Part shown: piece by piece, positions 47,138 to 58,458 of the stretch
How positions within the stretch are numbered: the stretch's first letter is position 1
Layout: the number at the start of each line of letters is the position of its first letter
Source of the DNA: Episyrphus balteatus
Taxonomy: Eukaryota > Arthropoda > Insecta > Diptera > Syrphidae
DNA length: 64,000 bases
Reading direction: 5' to 3'
Assembly: GCF_945859705.1 (NCBI RefSeq)
Contig: NC_079135.1
Coordinates: 38,985,679-39,049,678 of the forward strand
Program-made: the position numbers and the translations under genes
Notes under the pieces: generated by a model
Told to the model about the DNA's origin: nothing
Database searches by the model: none
What the model saw: the letters and a program-made list of their open reading frames with translations, nothing else

Positions 47138-49640
47138 TCATCCAAAAATTTGTATTTAAAATTGGCTAAGAAACAAAAGTTTAAACGATTTGAAACAGAA
47201 AATTCGAACAGTGGGGTAAGAAACAGTTATAATTTTTATTCAAAAAACGAATTAGTCGCTATGTAATAAAAATTATTCTGAAATGGAGAAAATTGAATCG
47301 TACATTTTTTTATAGAACTGTGGTCAATGCAGGGAGCTTAAAACCATTATATCGGGAGAATGGAGTTTGAGCCATAGCTCCATCTTGGATTTTACTCAAG
47401 AAAATATTCATATTAACAAGGTCTGCAATGAGTCTAAGAATAAAAGGTAATAAAGATTTTTCTGTGAACTTAATTATCAACAGACAGAGCCATAACGTTA
47501 ACGATAATTTGGCAGATAAAGCCCGAAATTTTTATCATTTCATTGGGCGAAATCCTCGCAAAACCTCTTAGACTATTTTTTATCTTGCTCGCAATTTGTT
47601 TTCTTTGGCAAAAGATGTTGCGATTTTATTTCTTATGTTTGGTCTTGAATATCGAAAAGTCATCATCTATAAATAGAAATACCCAAAAGAATCAGACAAA
47701 ATTACACGACCCACTTTTTCTTTTTTCTGTCATCGTAAATATAGGATCTGATTTTTACGTGTGCCCTATAAAAACACTTATACTTATTGCAAGTCAAAAA
47801 ACGATACAGAAGATCAAATTGGAAAAATGATTTTTTATCACGCCTTATCTGTGGCACTCTTGCAAATGCATATATCCTCGAATAACACCCTGTATATAAT
47901 TTTTTGCTGTACACTTTCACCACTAATGTTGGATATCATCGATTTGAATAATATATCCGAGTCACCATCACAAAAATACACACATTCTGTGCCCATGAAG
48001 TGCCGAACGCAAAAACAGAGCAGCAGCAGCAATGTGTGTTGTATATACACAACACATCTGAGGCTGAAACCAAAGTACCTTGAAATGCTCTTGAACTAGT
48101 GTGATAGATATTTTTAGTCCATCATCAAAAAACAGAGAGTCCACTGAGTTCGAGTCGAGAATACTGCCGCGACAGCATCCATCCTTCTATATACTTATTC
48201 ATAGACACGCCAACGATACTATAAACATTTCGTGTTTTCCCATGAGAGACATACCATGCCTTTATACCATTCATCCTCTTCCTCATCCTCTGTTCCCTGT
48301 GCAAGCTCATATATCTATGTTTATGTTGAAAAGATATCACAAGAATCTAGGCCTAGGGCGATTCAATGAGAGATCACCAACTTACCTACAAGCTACTACA
48401 ACTTGCTACCTATATACACTTTACGTTATATCGGCCTTCTACCATCTTGAATGTGTTGACTGTGCCGAGTTCCGTTTTTGCTTTGCTTTTGCTAACTTAA
48501 GTTCATCCATTTTCCGAGAACGTGCTCCAATGTAAAAATGTACTTAAAAAATGATATGGAAGAAGGAGCTGATGAGAATCTGACTGACTCAGTAGGAAAA
48601 GTGAATGTCACCATCACCACTCACTCAGTCAGAATCATCATCATCATCATTCATCACGTTTGAAATGACACCCTCTCCTCTCACAAAAAACATACGCAGC
48701 AGTTGAGATAGTAGAGGAAACTATTACACGGACAGAAACAGCAGCAGAAATCGAAGCAGAAGCTGAAAAACACAACAAAACAGATTTGGGAATAAGTAAT
48801 GATCAACCCATTTGGAGGAGAAGAGCACTTTTCTAGGCGATGAGTGTTTCTGGGAAAGATGCCAAAAATATTGCACAGTTTAGTTGAGCCGCACCCGCAC
48901 TTGAAAAATTAAACTTAAGGGCGGCGCGACACTATTAAGTGGGTCAATAGTGTGGAACACAACTATTAAAATTGTTGATGATGATTATGTTTGTCAGGAG
49001 ATGACTTTGTCAGGAGAAGAAGAAGACAATTCCCCCCCTCCTTAAATCCGTTTAAAACTGTTATTGCCATCATCAAGTTAATTGCTCCAAATATATGTAC
49101 ATAATATTACAACAAGTATCTATGTTTTGGCATTTTCTCGTTGAATGGTTTTTCGGTTGCCAAAAATTTAATTCTAAATACACCTTGCATTGAACTCAAC
49201 CTTCTAATTGATTGCTATGATTAAATTGGCTTTAGTTTTCGACGACTATCTCTATACCTAACCTACATGAGTGAGGTTTACCATATGTTGTGGTGGCTCT
49301 GGGGTAATAGAGGTAGAGGTAGAGGTATGCGACATTTGCATGTGCGCCTCGTTTTAGTGTTGATGTCAATGGCGTCTTTAATAGAAGGAATGAGAAAAGT
49401 ATCAACAGCTAAAGATGTTTACTGCCAAATGAATGAATTACTGAAATAAATTTTTTAGAGTAGGCGTAATCTTCCTCAGTTTAAAACGAAACGAAATTTA
49501 TTGATAAATATATAGTTATGGTTGGATTTGGCAATTATACATAAGTAAACTTTCAATTAGTTGACAAGATTTATTTATAATAGATTATATTGGAGCGCCG
49601 ATTTAATTTTTCGACAATTTTTTTTTTCGAGCCGGAGTAA
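47138..49640. other. Unique DNA, no gene recognised
   Basis: Carries a lone ACACCCTGTATAT at 47885-47897, (ATC)n at 48638-48650, and (GGTAGA)n at about 49308-49327. A G/C-richer block at 47990-48540 holds a 144-codon plus-strand frame with no recognisable domain and no convincing start. It could be regulatory or UTR DNA. Confidence 0.45.
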
Positions 49641-49649
49641 AAATGGAAT

Positions 49650-50215
49650 TCTGCCGCACCACCGTTGCACCACATCCGCACTACTTTTTGACCGCCGCAC
49701 CACCACTGCCCAACGTCTGCACCATTTTTTTTTTTTTTTGAAAAAATTGAAAAAATATGAACAAAATTTTCTGCATCACAGCTGCACCACGTGTGCACCA
49801 TTTAATTTTGTATGGAAAAATTCGCTGCACCACCGCCGCACCACGTCTGTACCATTTCATTTTGAATAAAAAATTTGGTGCACCACCGCCGCAGCACGCC
49901 TGCACCATGATCAAAAATTCTATTCTCGTTCTTATACAAATATTTAAGTCTTCTTCAAAGTTATTTTGACTTAAGCAACGAATTGCCAGTTCGGTTAAGG
50001 CCTTTGACTTCTAATTGAAAGTGCTCTAGATAATCGGGTTCGAATTTCCTTCTTGTAAGTAGTTTTTTTTTTATTTTTCATTAATCTAAAATAATGTATA
50101 ATGGTGAAGCGAATTTATTACATACGAAATGAAATGGTGCGGACGTGGTGCAGACGTTGTGCGGCGGGTGGTGTGCCAAAATTTTCCGCCAAACGGCGGA
50201 GGTGGTGCAGCGGTC
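49650..50215. repeat. GC-rich minisatellite in inverted arrangement
   Basis: A box of about 30 bp, core GCACCACCGCCGCACCACGT then CTGCACCAT, recurs at about 49653, 49690, 49771, 49831 and 49877, separated by AT-rich spacers such as TTTAATTTTGTATGGAAAAA. From 50131 to 50213 the complement appears (ATGGTGCGGACGTGGTGCAG, GACGTTGTGCGGCGG). So five forward boxes face about two reversed ones across some 220 bp. The boxes stand out strongly in composition from the AT-rich DNA around them. Reading frames through them are triplet-like but unlikely to be coding. Confidence 0.75.
49982..50072 (+). ncRNA. tRNA-like relic (possible tRNA-derived SINE head)
   Basis: In tRNA order I see an A-box-like TGCCAGTTCGGTTAAGG (49984-50000), an anticodon-arm-like CTTTGACTTCTAATTGAAAG whose 7-nt loop CTTCTAA would give anticodon TCT, and a B-box-like GGTTCGAATTT (50037-50047), then a T run (50062-50072) as for pol III termination. 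The variable region is about 7 nt longer than in an ordinary tRNA, and the T and acceptor stems do not pair well, so this is not an intact tRNA gene. A decayed tRNA or a tRNA-derived SINE fits best. It sits between the two halves of the minisatellite. Confidence 0.45.
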
Positions 50216-51924
50216 AAGATTTTTTTTATTTTTTTCTTTAAAAATTTTTACTCGGGAGACCACTGTGTTTCAAATGTTTTTGCTAAAAAATAATTTAAGA
50301 AATCCTGACTTCTAAAAAGCTTTTAAGAATTTCAGCGGTTAAGCCTTATCTCGAATTAATAATACTATCTAGCCCTATTTTGACTTAGTCCTTAAAATGG
50401 TCTGCTGACGAAGTCGACACTTCCCATTGAATGGAGATCGCTATTGTTTTCGAAAAAGTGCTGATTTCAGAAATGTAAGGACTCTTTTTAATATTGAAGT
50501 TCTTTCAAAGGTAATCCAAATATAGGGAGCCAACCTATAAAATATATTATTGGTAAAATCGTGACGATGGCAGACTACCCAATACAAATTTCTGCTGAAA
50601 ATTAAATCTGATTAGGGTTCTCTTTGTCTAAATAACCTTTATTATTGAACAATGCCTGAAAGTCTAATTTTTGTCGTATGGAAACTAGAATACTATCGGG
50701 ACACCCTATTGAATTCATAATTCATGTATATTTTATCATCCCAGTACAGCTTCACTATTTTTGTCCAAAGGACATTCGAAACAAGATGCATTCACTCACT
50801 CACTATGCATAAACTGGAGAGCTTACCTTAAATATCCATTAACCTGTTTTTTTGGTGACATTTATGTCGATGTGATGAATTGAACTGATATCTTTCTCTC
50901 TCTTCTATTCCATCAAAATGCAGTCCCCGTCGTAGTTTGAAGTTCATAATTTAATCACGAAGCACACAAATTTGATAGTCCTGCAACATGATTTTATAAT
51001 AAACTTGACAGTCTCTCTCTCCAGTGAGAGAGTGTAGAGTGTGTTTGGTGATATTCTAGATGGGAAACTATGAAGGAATACAAAACGACGTAAAGCTCTC
51101 CCAGAACATGATGGATGTGTTTTTTTTTTTTTTTTTTGCTATGAAATACGTTATCAGAAATTCATGGATGCATTTAGATTCACAGTTCCAGCGTGTAGTG
51201 AGTAGATACTTTTGTTTGTATATATTCGATCTCTTACGTGCATATACATATTTTGTTGCAATAGCAGTAAAAGTAGATAGAAATGTAGGGACGAACCGTG
51301 ACTCAGTTTAATAAAAAAAAATATTCATTTTGTTTTTTGTGTGTTTTCGTTACATGTGGCAGTTGGTTGCTTCTGTAGTTTAGTACCTGCGTTACTAAAT
51401 AAAGAAAACTGAACGAGTGGGCGTGAATATTGATCAGGTGACGATTGGTGTGATAATATTTAATAAGGAGTTTAAGACGTGGTATTAACACTCTACTAAT
51501 AGTGTTAATGTTATACATTTATTAATAAGAACATAATAATTGGTTTCCAATTTCAGTTCTCTTTCAACACCTTCAAAAATAGAAAAATTACTTAAACTTT
51601 AACAATTGCACCTGATTTTTCTGTTTGTTAAAAATAATTTATAAGAATTAAAAAAAAAAAAAAATTTGCAAGCATTTTTCATATTTTCTGGAATAATTAA
51701 AGAAATTAAAGTATTTGATTATCCTTAAACAAAAACTGAATAAAATATCTTCATGAGTACAATCTTCCTCATATCAAATTCGAAATCTAGACAGATTTAT
51801 TAACGATTTTGTAAATTGTCATACATCTGGATCCTTTTAACTTGTAAATTCAGCTGCATGAAGCCAGAACTGCGAACTTTAAATTCAAACGTGTCCAATC
51901 CGTTTGTACACCATTTTTCAATTT
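50216..51924. other. Unique DNA, no gene recognised
   Basis: Contains GAGA/CTCT runs at 50894-50904 and 51012-51040 and a T run at 51119-51137. Nothing else was recognised. Confidence 0.45.
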
Positions 51925-52575
51925 TTTATCCACCCAAAATTTTCGTTTGTCTACCCTTCAAAAAAATTTTAAAAAAAATTCTTTTTTCCACCTCGAGTTC
52001 TATATAAATATGTACTTAGGTTTAGTGTTCTTCTTTTGGAGATATTCAAAAAACAAATTTTCAAAATTTCCAAAAAAAAGATACGCATACACCACAGTGT
52101 ACCTACTGAAAATTACAAAGACTCTAAAATCCCGAAAAAATTACTTTTTTTCAAAAATTTAAATTTCTGTCGTTTGTCCACCCCGAGTTCTTTACGTATA
52201 CCAAAAATCATCGTTTGTCCACCCTACGTTAAGAAGATATAAACTGTACTGAAAAAACGTACCTACTGAAAATTACAAAGACTCTAAAATCCCCAAAAAA
52301 TTACTTTTTTTCAAAAATTTAAATTTCTGTCGTTTGTCCACCTCGAGTTCTTTACGTATACCAAAAATCATCGTTTGTCCACCCTACGTTAAGAAGATAT
52401 AAACTGTACTGAAAAAACGCAACAAAAGTTACGCATACACCACAGTGTACCTATCTACTGAAAATTTCAAAATAACCAAAAAGAAATGAAAAAAACAAAA
52501 AATCATCCCAGGTTTAGTAGATATTCAAAAAACAAAATTTGTAATGAAAAATTCAAAGTCCCATACATATGAATT
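51925..52575 (+). repeat. Family C dispersed repeat
   Basis: Built of recurring phrases: CGTTTGTCCACCC, GAGTTCTTTACGTATACC, AAAAATCATCG, GATATTCAAAAAACAAA and the end motif ATACGCATACACCACAGTG at 52081 and 52429. The same phrases occur around 41556-43300. Non-coding. Confidence 0.55.
52101..52420 (+). repeat. 160-bp tandem duplication
   Basis: 52101-52260 and 52261-52420 are equal in length and differ, by eye, at three positions, so the duplication is recent compared with everything else in the window. Confidence 0.95.
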
Positions 52576-54516
52576 TCGCAATATTTTTTGAGAGTCATTA
52601 TTAGCACAACAAAAATAATAAATCGATTGCATATAAATAATTGAAAAAAAGGTAGGTATACGAGTTATCAATATTTTCTGTGTACAAAAAATAGAGGTGA
52701 ATGAAATCCTCTTTATCTATTTATCTGCATTTATGTATGTGAAGAATGTAGGCATGATTTAGAACCATACGATGAATGTTATCTTAATTGTCAATTTTGA
52801 ATTAATAAACGCCCTGTGGTTATCAATAGACCATAATGTATTTATGGTGTGTTAGTGTGTTGTGAATAAAAATTTAATTAGTGACAAAGTATCTACACAA
52901 ATATTGTTTATGTATTTTTGAATACTGATTATTATTTTTTATTTAAAAAAAAGTTTGAATGTTAGAAAATTTCACACGAAACACTAGTTGTGATGGTAAA
53001 TTAACATTCCACAATTTATCAGTTTGAATGTTTATATATAGGTACTGAAACTAGTACGAGTTTATAACTGATTGTAAAACTGGATGAATTGTGATTAAAA
53101 TCTTTTATATGCGCAAAAATATTCCCTATTCGAATTCATGCACATGTACAATCACATTACATTTTAAAGATTGAAGCAGTGATACTATTGTTCGCCAAAT
53201 TGAAAAATACCACAACGATGCATACAAAGCTATAGGTATATCAGTTGGCATACAAAATCGAATTAAGTGTTTAAAAAAAAAAGTCCAAAAAAGTGCTTGA
53301 TGACAGCGAACTGGTTTTGCACTTTTTGATGAAATTTTCATCATTGTTATAGTATTCTATACAGTAGACATTTATATACATTATACACAAGTAATATTGT
53401 GATATTCGGGCACTTGGATTTAATCCTGAAATGCAGAAAGAAGAGTGTTTATTTATTGCATAATGTTGTGCTGTATTTCAGAGCACAAGTAATGAAACCA
53501 TAATAATGTTTCATTTTTAGATTATACTCAAAACTATTTGACCATTCCAGCCAAGCATTGCAAAGGCTTAGAGTACGTTTGTCAGATGTAGATATTTGAT
53601 TCCAGAACCCTGTTTTAATGAGTCTGAAATTCAGACTGAATATCCAAACCAATTTTGGAACTAAACAATTTAGTACTAATTTACCTTTTGAAGGACAAGA
53701 CTCTGTATCAATTTATGTATATTTATTCTAAAACAGTATTGAAAACATTTCCGGTTTTGGTGAAATTGAATATTTTTTGGAAAGTATTATCTTGGACAAA
53801 TTTATTAAAATTTTTCTAGGATTTGAGATTTGTGTCACGAATTATCTTTTAAAAGCTAAATTCAGCAAAGAATCAAAATTTTTTTTATTTTTAGTTTTTA
53901 ATGACTAATATTAGGAATATATTCAAAGAAAATAAATAAACACAATTTGTTTGAAATTAAAACAATATCTATTCTGTCACATGCTTTATTTAATGTGAAA
54001 AATGTAGGAGAAAACTGAACAGTTTCATGAAAAACGTCAGAAAAGAAAATAACGACAAAGATATCTGACAGTTTTCACAAATCTGTTTTAAGATGTTTTG
54101 ACTCTTAAACAAGCGTAAAAAATTCTGTTCAAAACTGTTCAAGACAAAGTCATTTAACACCAATAAAAGCTATTCAGAACAGGAAATTTCTCATTTCACA
54201 TTAAACTTTTCGAACACTTCAGAACAGAATCATTAAATAGAACTATATTGAGTGAAGTGAATTTAGTAACAGTTGAAACAGTGAATTACAAGTTGATCTT
54301 AGCTGCGTTTTGAAATGTACCTTCAAGTGCGAAAACACAAGATTTACATATTTTTCAAATTGAAATGTAATGCAACATATTTTCAAGAAGTGCCAATTTA
54401 CATTATGCCTACTTTTGTGTCCAAATAACATACACCCACACCCCTTAGAAGACGAAAAAAAACACCCTTAAGAAAAATAAAACATTTTAATACAGTTTTC
54501 AAAATCTTATTAGTTA
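52576..54516. other. Unique AT-rich DNA
   Basis: No gene or repeat was recognised. AAAAAACACCCTTAAG at about 54457-54472 resembles the box of the 30.5-31.6 kb array. Confidence 0.45.
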
Positions 54517-55262
54517 CTAGCTGACCCGGCGGACTTCGTTACGCCTCTTTTGCTATTTACTTCCAATTTTGGAGTGTGCCAATCTTTTCCAAAAAAAATC
54601 GGGTCACGACATCAAAGAATGTGTTTTTTTTTTAGTTCTATTGATCGTATTAGTTTGTAGGCTTTTTAAGTTTCTGTATTTAGAATATGAAATATTAAAA
54701 ATTTAGACTATTCATATGTGTTGGAAAACAAACTTTTTTGAACCCCTTGGAAACTATATAAAGCCAGGACTTGAAAAAATCGTAAAAAATAGATGTTGGC
54801 CGATTCTAAGACTTACCCGATGAACCCACAAAATTTCATAAAAATCGTTCCAAAATTTTTTTTTTGGTTGGACCACCCTAACTATTTAGTGGTATAAAAA
54901 TAAATGTTGGCCGATTTTTAGACTTACCCGATATACGTACAAAATTTCATAAAAATCATTCCAAAAAAATATAGATAATTTTTTGGTTGGACCACCCTAA
55001 CCATTTTATCATATGAAAATTGATGTTGGTCGAATGGCCGATTCTCAGACTTCCCGACATACACAAAACATTTTGAAAAGATCGTTCCAAGAAGATATAA
55101 AAAAATTTGGCTGGACCACCCTAACAATTTAGAGGTATGAAAAATAGATGTTGGCCGATTCTCAGACCTACCCGATATGTGTAAAAAATTTCATTAAAAT
55201 CAGTTCAGCCGTTTCGGAGGAGTTTGGTAACAAACACTGCGACATGAGATTTTTATATAGGT
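54517..55262 (-). mobile_element. Non-autonomous Helitron-type element (H1) with internal tandem units
   Basis: On the minus strand the element ends ...AAGTCCGCCGGGTCAGCTAG then T, the CTAG-type 3' end of insect Helitrons, and starts near CTATATAAAAATCTCATGTC followed by CGTTTCGG-type sequence. Inside, a unit with GATGTTGGCCGATTCT, CAGACTTACCCGATAT, AAATTTCATAAAAATC and GGTTGGACCACCCTAAC recurs near 54791, 54903, 55021 and 55148, a period of about 112-126 bp. There is no coding content. Confidence 0.65.
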
Positions 55263-55411
55263 ACTAGCTAACCCCACCCGCTTCGCTGAGTGTACTTTTT
55301 AAAAAAATAGAACCTGTTTCAAAATACATTTAAACCGAAAAAAACTGGTTTATTGTAATGAACATTAACCAATTTATTGTAATTTATGCAGTTATTGGAC
55401 ATTGTTAATGG

Positions 55412-55735
55412 AATAGCGGCACTTGATTCTGAAGGCCGAATTACACTTCAAAACAATTTTTTCAATGTAAATTCAAAAAATGAATTGATTCAGTGTTTTT
55501 CCAAGTATAAAGACAAATTACAAAAATTATACTTGGCTGAGTGAACGTGCAATAATGGCTGTTACAAATAAAAATGTTTCTGAAATCAATGCAACAATTT
55601 TAAACTATATAAATGCACAATGTTTTGCCTACAAATCGGTTGACCCTATAACAAATGAAAGCAATGTATCAAATTACCAAACGGAGTTTTTGAATTCATT
55701 GGATATACCAGGACTATAATGTATCAAAAAGCCTT
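55412..55735 (+). pseudogene. Helitron helicase, C-terminal fragment (H2)
   Basis: The plus strand encodes broken stretches such as WLSERAIMAVTNKNVSEINA, TILNYINAQ and NYQTEFLNSLDIPGL, matching the segment that lies after the motor core in the PIF1-like helicase of Helitrons. Frameshifts and a stop interrupt it, and after DIPGL it skips to the terminal YQKALP-like tail, losing about 150 residues that H3 still has in part. It runs opposite to the N-terminal part of the helicase in the same element. Confidence 0.75.
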
Positions 55736-55854
55736 GCCATATTATTAGGTCCAAGCGAAAAAATATAATTTTTTGGTTCATGCTGCTGAATTTTTAAAGT
55801 TTTTGTCGAAATGTGTTTAATTTTTTTTATCCCATTTACCTGCGCTTATCATGT

Positions 55855-56349
55855 AGATACGGATTGCCTTAAAAAAAGTCAAAGAATTCATACTTTTTGA
55901 TACAAAATAACGTACATAAGGGGATAAGCTCCAAAAGAAGTTTCCTATGGAATTCATGCCGGGAGAATTATCAGACCGGTCCAATACTTGAATTTGTATA
56001 TCGAGGAATAACGTGACATTCTTAACTTTATGGCAAGGACCCAGTCTTGCATAGATATAGATGCTTCGAGTCTCGAGCCTATTCTGAAATCGTAAAATCA
56101 AAACGTTCCCAAGCTCCTTTTGTTTTGGTCTGGAGCTATGGCGTTTTCCTTTCCCTGAAATAGCAGCACAGCCAATAATGATCAGAGGATGTTTTTTTAT
56201 TTGATTAACGTACTTGTCTGGTCTTATACGAAAAAAAACTACTCCAAATCTAAGAAAATTACGTACTATCCAGACGATCAGAGCTTCTATGTTTATGCGA
56301 AATGCGATCCTTGCCATTAAAGTTAAGCATGTCACGTTATTCCTCGGTA
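55855..56349. repeat. Inverted-repeat unit inside H2, right arm shortened
   Basis: AGATACGGATTGCC (55855), AGCTCCAAAAGAAGTTTCC, GGAATAACGTGACATTCTTA and GGCAAGGACC form the left arm. The right arm keeps only the inner part (CTTCTATGTTTATGC, CCTTGCCATTAAAGTTAAGC, CACGTTATTCCTCGG, to about 56349) and then meets helicase sequence. A full version is at 58459-59083 in H3. A 172-codon minus-strand frame through this unit (55817-56335) has no recognisable domain. Confidence 0.65.
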
Positions 56350-56930
56350 CAAATTTTATTTTCAGATCGTATTTATGCTAAAAGTAATGATATCAAAAAT
56401 GTTTTTCCCGTACCATCGGGTGCATCTAAGAAATACAAACCACAACTCTGATTGATGACACCTTGCATAATAGTGTCATACTTCGGGAATTGGTTTGCAC
56501 AAATATTCTTAATTCAACGCAATTGTATTGCCTTCCGCGTAGTATTTCTTGATCAAGAACATCTTGCTCTTCACGATTTGGAGCAACTAATTATAATTGT
56601 GCTAATGCTTTATTCGCAATCATCAAACAAAACACGTGTCCTAAATAAAGATCACAACTTGATTATACATTTTTTCATTTGTCTAATCCAAATGTGGATT
56701 TAATGTTACACGGCGCATTCGGTTTTCGGTGTATCTAATCCTAATCACATCTAATCCTAATCTAAAGTTCGAGTGGATTTGAAGGATAAGATGTGATTAT
56801 ATTTACTGAAAACAATATGATGTGGCGAAGACAAAACAGATGCACCAGGAAGCGTTGAGTCCCAATGAGTGTCTGCTTCAAGCAAATTCAAACGTTGACA
56901 GGCATCACAGACTATAAACGATAATTATTA
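56345..56930 (-). pseudogene. Helitron helicase, Walker A region (H2)
   Basis: Helitrons encode a protein with a rolling-circle nickase and a PIF1-like helicase. Read on the minus strand, broken frames give LFEADTHWDSTLPGASV-like sequence (near 56910), ITSYPSNPLEL, NEKMYNQVVIFI, and then VINQSCGLYFLDAPDGTGKT (56401-56459) followed by FLISLLLA and IRSENKI. APDGTGKT fits the Walker A pattern [AG]xxxxGK[ST], and INQSCGLYFLDAP is the family's lead-in. Many stops and shifts make it non-functional. The HUH nickase domain is absent. The sequence breaks off at 56345 against the inverted-repeat unit. Confidence 0.85.
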
Positions 56931-57181
56931 TTTTGAAAGCCTGTCTTAATATATTTTTTTACAAATAAAGCTTAGTTAAACTTTTTAAAAAGCAAGAGTG
57001 TTTTTTCACTCGTACATATTGACAGCTATGTGAAAGTGGGAGAAAAGGTATTATTTTTTTTTTATACAAACCATCTACATATTAATACCTTTCAAACAAA
57101 CAAAAAATTACCAAAATCGGACCAGCCAAACGCGAGTTTATCGGCCACACACACTTAACGAACTCATTTTTATATATAAGA

Positions 57182-57468
57182 CTAGTTTTTTCATAAATTG
57201 TTTAGAATTTGTTTAAAAACTTGAAAACTCACGTTTGGAAGGACAAAATGTATTAAAATAGTTTTGCTAGCATACATTTTTGTATCTCTTTGTAAAACAT
57301 ACATGCAAAATACAAGAAAATGACGAAAGCGAAAAATATGACAACTCTAAATTTTTGTTGTGTATGATGTTTTCGGAACATTCAATATACAGTGCTCCCA
57401 AGATTTCAGGTTAAGCCCCGAGGCGTTTTTTTTGTCCAGTTAAGACCGGTGGTAATAAAAAACACACC
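57182..57468. other. Spacer between Helitron copies
   Basis: Starts CTAG (57182-57185) directly behind the H2 5' end. If that CTAG is the 3' end of H3, the two would be head to tail, but the rest of the spacer does not resemble the H2 3' end. No gene was recognised. Confidence 0.4.
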
Positions 57469-57483
57469 TATTGTTAATGAAAT

Positions 57484-58215
57484 AATGCACTTGATTCTGA
57501 AGGCCGGGTTACACTTCAAAACAATTTTTACAATGTAAATTCAAAAAATGATTTGATTCAGAGTGTATTTCCAAGTATAAGGACAAATTACAAAAATCAT
57601 GCTTGGCTGAGTGAACGTGCAATAATGGCTGGTACAAATAAAAATGTTTCTGAAATCAATGCAACAATTTTAAACGATATAAATGCACAATTTTTTGCCT
57701 ACAAATCGGTTGACCCTGTCACAAATGAAAGCAATGTAATGTATCAAATTACCAAACGCAGTTTTTGAATTCATTGGATATACCAGGACTGCCGCAACAT
57801 CATTTAGCGCGGAAAGTAGTAGCGCTCATTATAATGCTTCGGAAAATACAGCAACTTAAACTTTGCAATGTATAAGACTTGTCTTCAAGAAGTTAATTGC
57901 AAATCTAATTGAAGCTACCATTTTTTGTGGAAAATTCAAAGGCGACGATGTGTTGATTCCTCAAGGTGCAATGATTCTGTCAGATTTCCCATTTAAATTT
58001 AAGCGTCTTCAATTTTCTGTAACTTTGCATTTGCTCCTATAACCATAAATAAGGCATAAGGTCTATCTTTAAAAATATGTGGTATTCATTTAGAGAATTC
58101 TGTTTTTTCTCATGGTCAACTATATGTTGGCTGTTCGCGGGTAAGAAAACCATCTACTTTATTTACATACATAAGAGATGAAAAAAAAGTGGTGTGTATC
58201 AAAAAGCCTTGAAAT
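57484..58215 (+). pseudogene. Helitron helicase, C-terminal part (H3)
   Basis: The frame reads LIQSVFPSIRTNYKNHAWLS, ERAIMAGTNKNVSEINATIL, NDINAQFFAYKSVDPVTNES, then after shifts FLNSLDIPGLP, CIRLVFKKLIANLIEATIFC and GDDVLIPQ, FPFKFKRLQFSVT, FSHGQLYVGCSRV-like pieces near 58110-58145, and a tail with YQKALKYY. This is the well-conserved end of the Helitron PIF1-like helicase (nucleotide-binding motifs V-VI region). At least one deletion and several stops are present. The strand is opposite to the element's own 5'-3' direction. Confidence 0.85.
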
Positions 58216-58312
58216 ATTATTAAACCCAAGCGAAAAAATACAATTTTTTTGGTTCATGCTGCTAAATTTTTAAAGTTTTTGTCGAAATGTCTTAAATTTT
58301 TTTGTCCCATTT

Positions 58313-58454
58313 ACCTGCGCTTATCTCGGCTAGTGAGTCCCAACTTGCTAGTCTTTTGTGGTATCACAATGGATCCATAAGGGTCTAAGTGTGTCGGGTA
58401 ATTTGCCTGACAGCCACTAATACCTAACCTAACCTAACCTAACCTGCGCTTATC
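58313..58454 (+). mobile_element. Short non-LTR 3' end with (CCTAA)n tail inserted in H3
   Basis: ACCTGCGCTTATC occurs at 58313-58325 and again at 58442-58454, flanking a 116-bp insert (58326-58441) that ends in about four CCTAA units. The paralogous position in H2 (55841-55853) holds ACCTGCGCTTATC once, with no insert, so this is a clean insertion with a 13-bp duplication. Short 3' pieces ending in CCTAA repeats, with GGTATCACAATGGA and GGGTCTAAGTGTG upstream, fit a 5'-truncated non-LTR retrotransposon (R1- or Jockey-like; clade uncertain). It is not a telomere. Confidence 0.85.
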
Positions 58455-58458
58455 ATGT

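Larger units (their letters stand above)
55264..57181 (-). mobile_element. Helitron (H2), decayed
   Basis: On the minus strand it begins TCTTATATATAAAAATGAGT (57181) and ends AGCGGGTGGGGTTAGCTAG (55264) followed by T: a TC start and CTAG end as in Helitrons. It lies directly upstream (minus strand) of H1. It carries broken Helitron helicase sequence on the minus strand (56345-56930) and, unexpectedly, helicase C-terminal sequence on the plus strand (55412-55735), with an inverted-repeat unit between them. Confidence 0.75.

Noticed and set aside
48101..48535. 144-codon plus-strand frame
   Set aside because: No ATG at its start, no recognisable domain or splice context, and a composition explained by a locally G/C-richer patch; a competing frame of 71 codons exists on the other strand.
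49982..50072. Functional tRNA-Arg(TCT) gene
   Set aside because: The boxes and anticodon loop are recognisable, but the T and acceptor stems do not pair and the variable region is too long; kept only as a relic.
55817..56335. 172-codon open frame on the minus strand, the longest in the window
   Set aside because: It runs through the inverted-repeat unit of Helitron H2, shows no domain, and the corresponding H3 unit does not keep it open. The recognised helicase frames lie elsewhere.
57182..57185. CTAG as the 3' end of Helitron H3, making a perfect head-to-tail array
   Set aside because: A 4-bp match is weak and the adjoining 280 bp does not resemble the H2 3' end, so the H3 boundary was set where similarity to H2 stops.
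58422..58445. (CCTAA)n read as a telomere repeat
   Set aside because: It is only about four units long, lies at the 3' end of a short insertion with a target duplication, and is deep inside other sequence; it fits a non-LTR tail.
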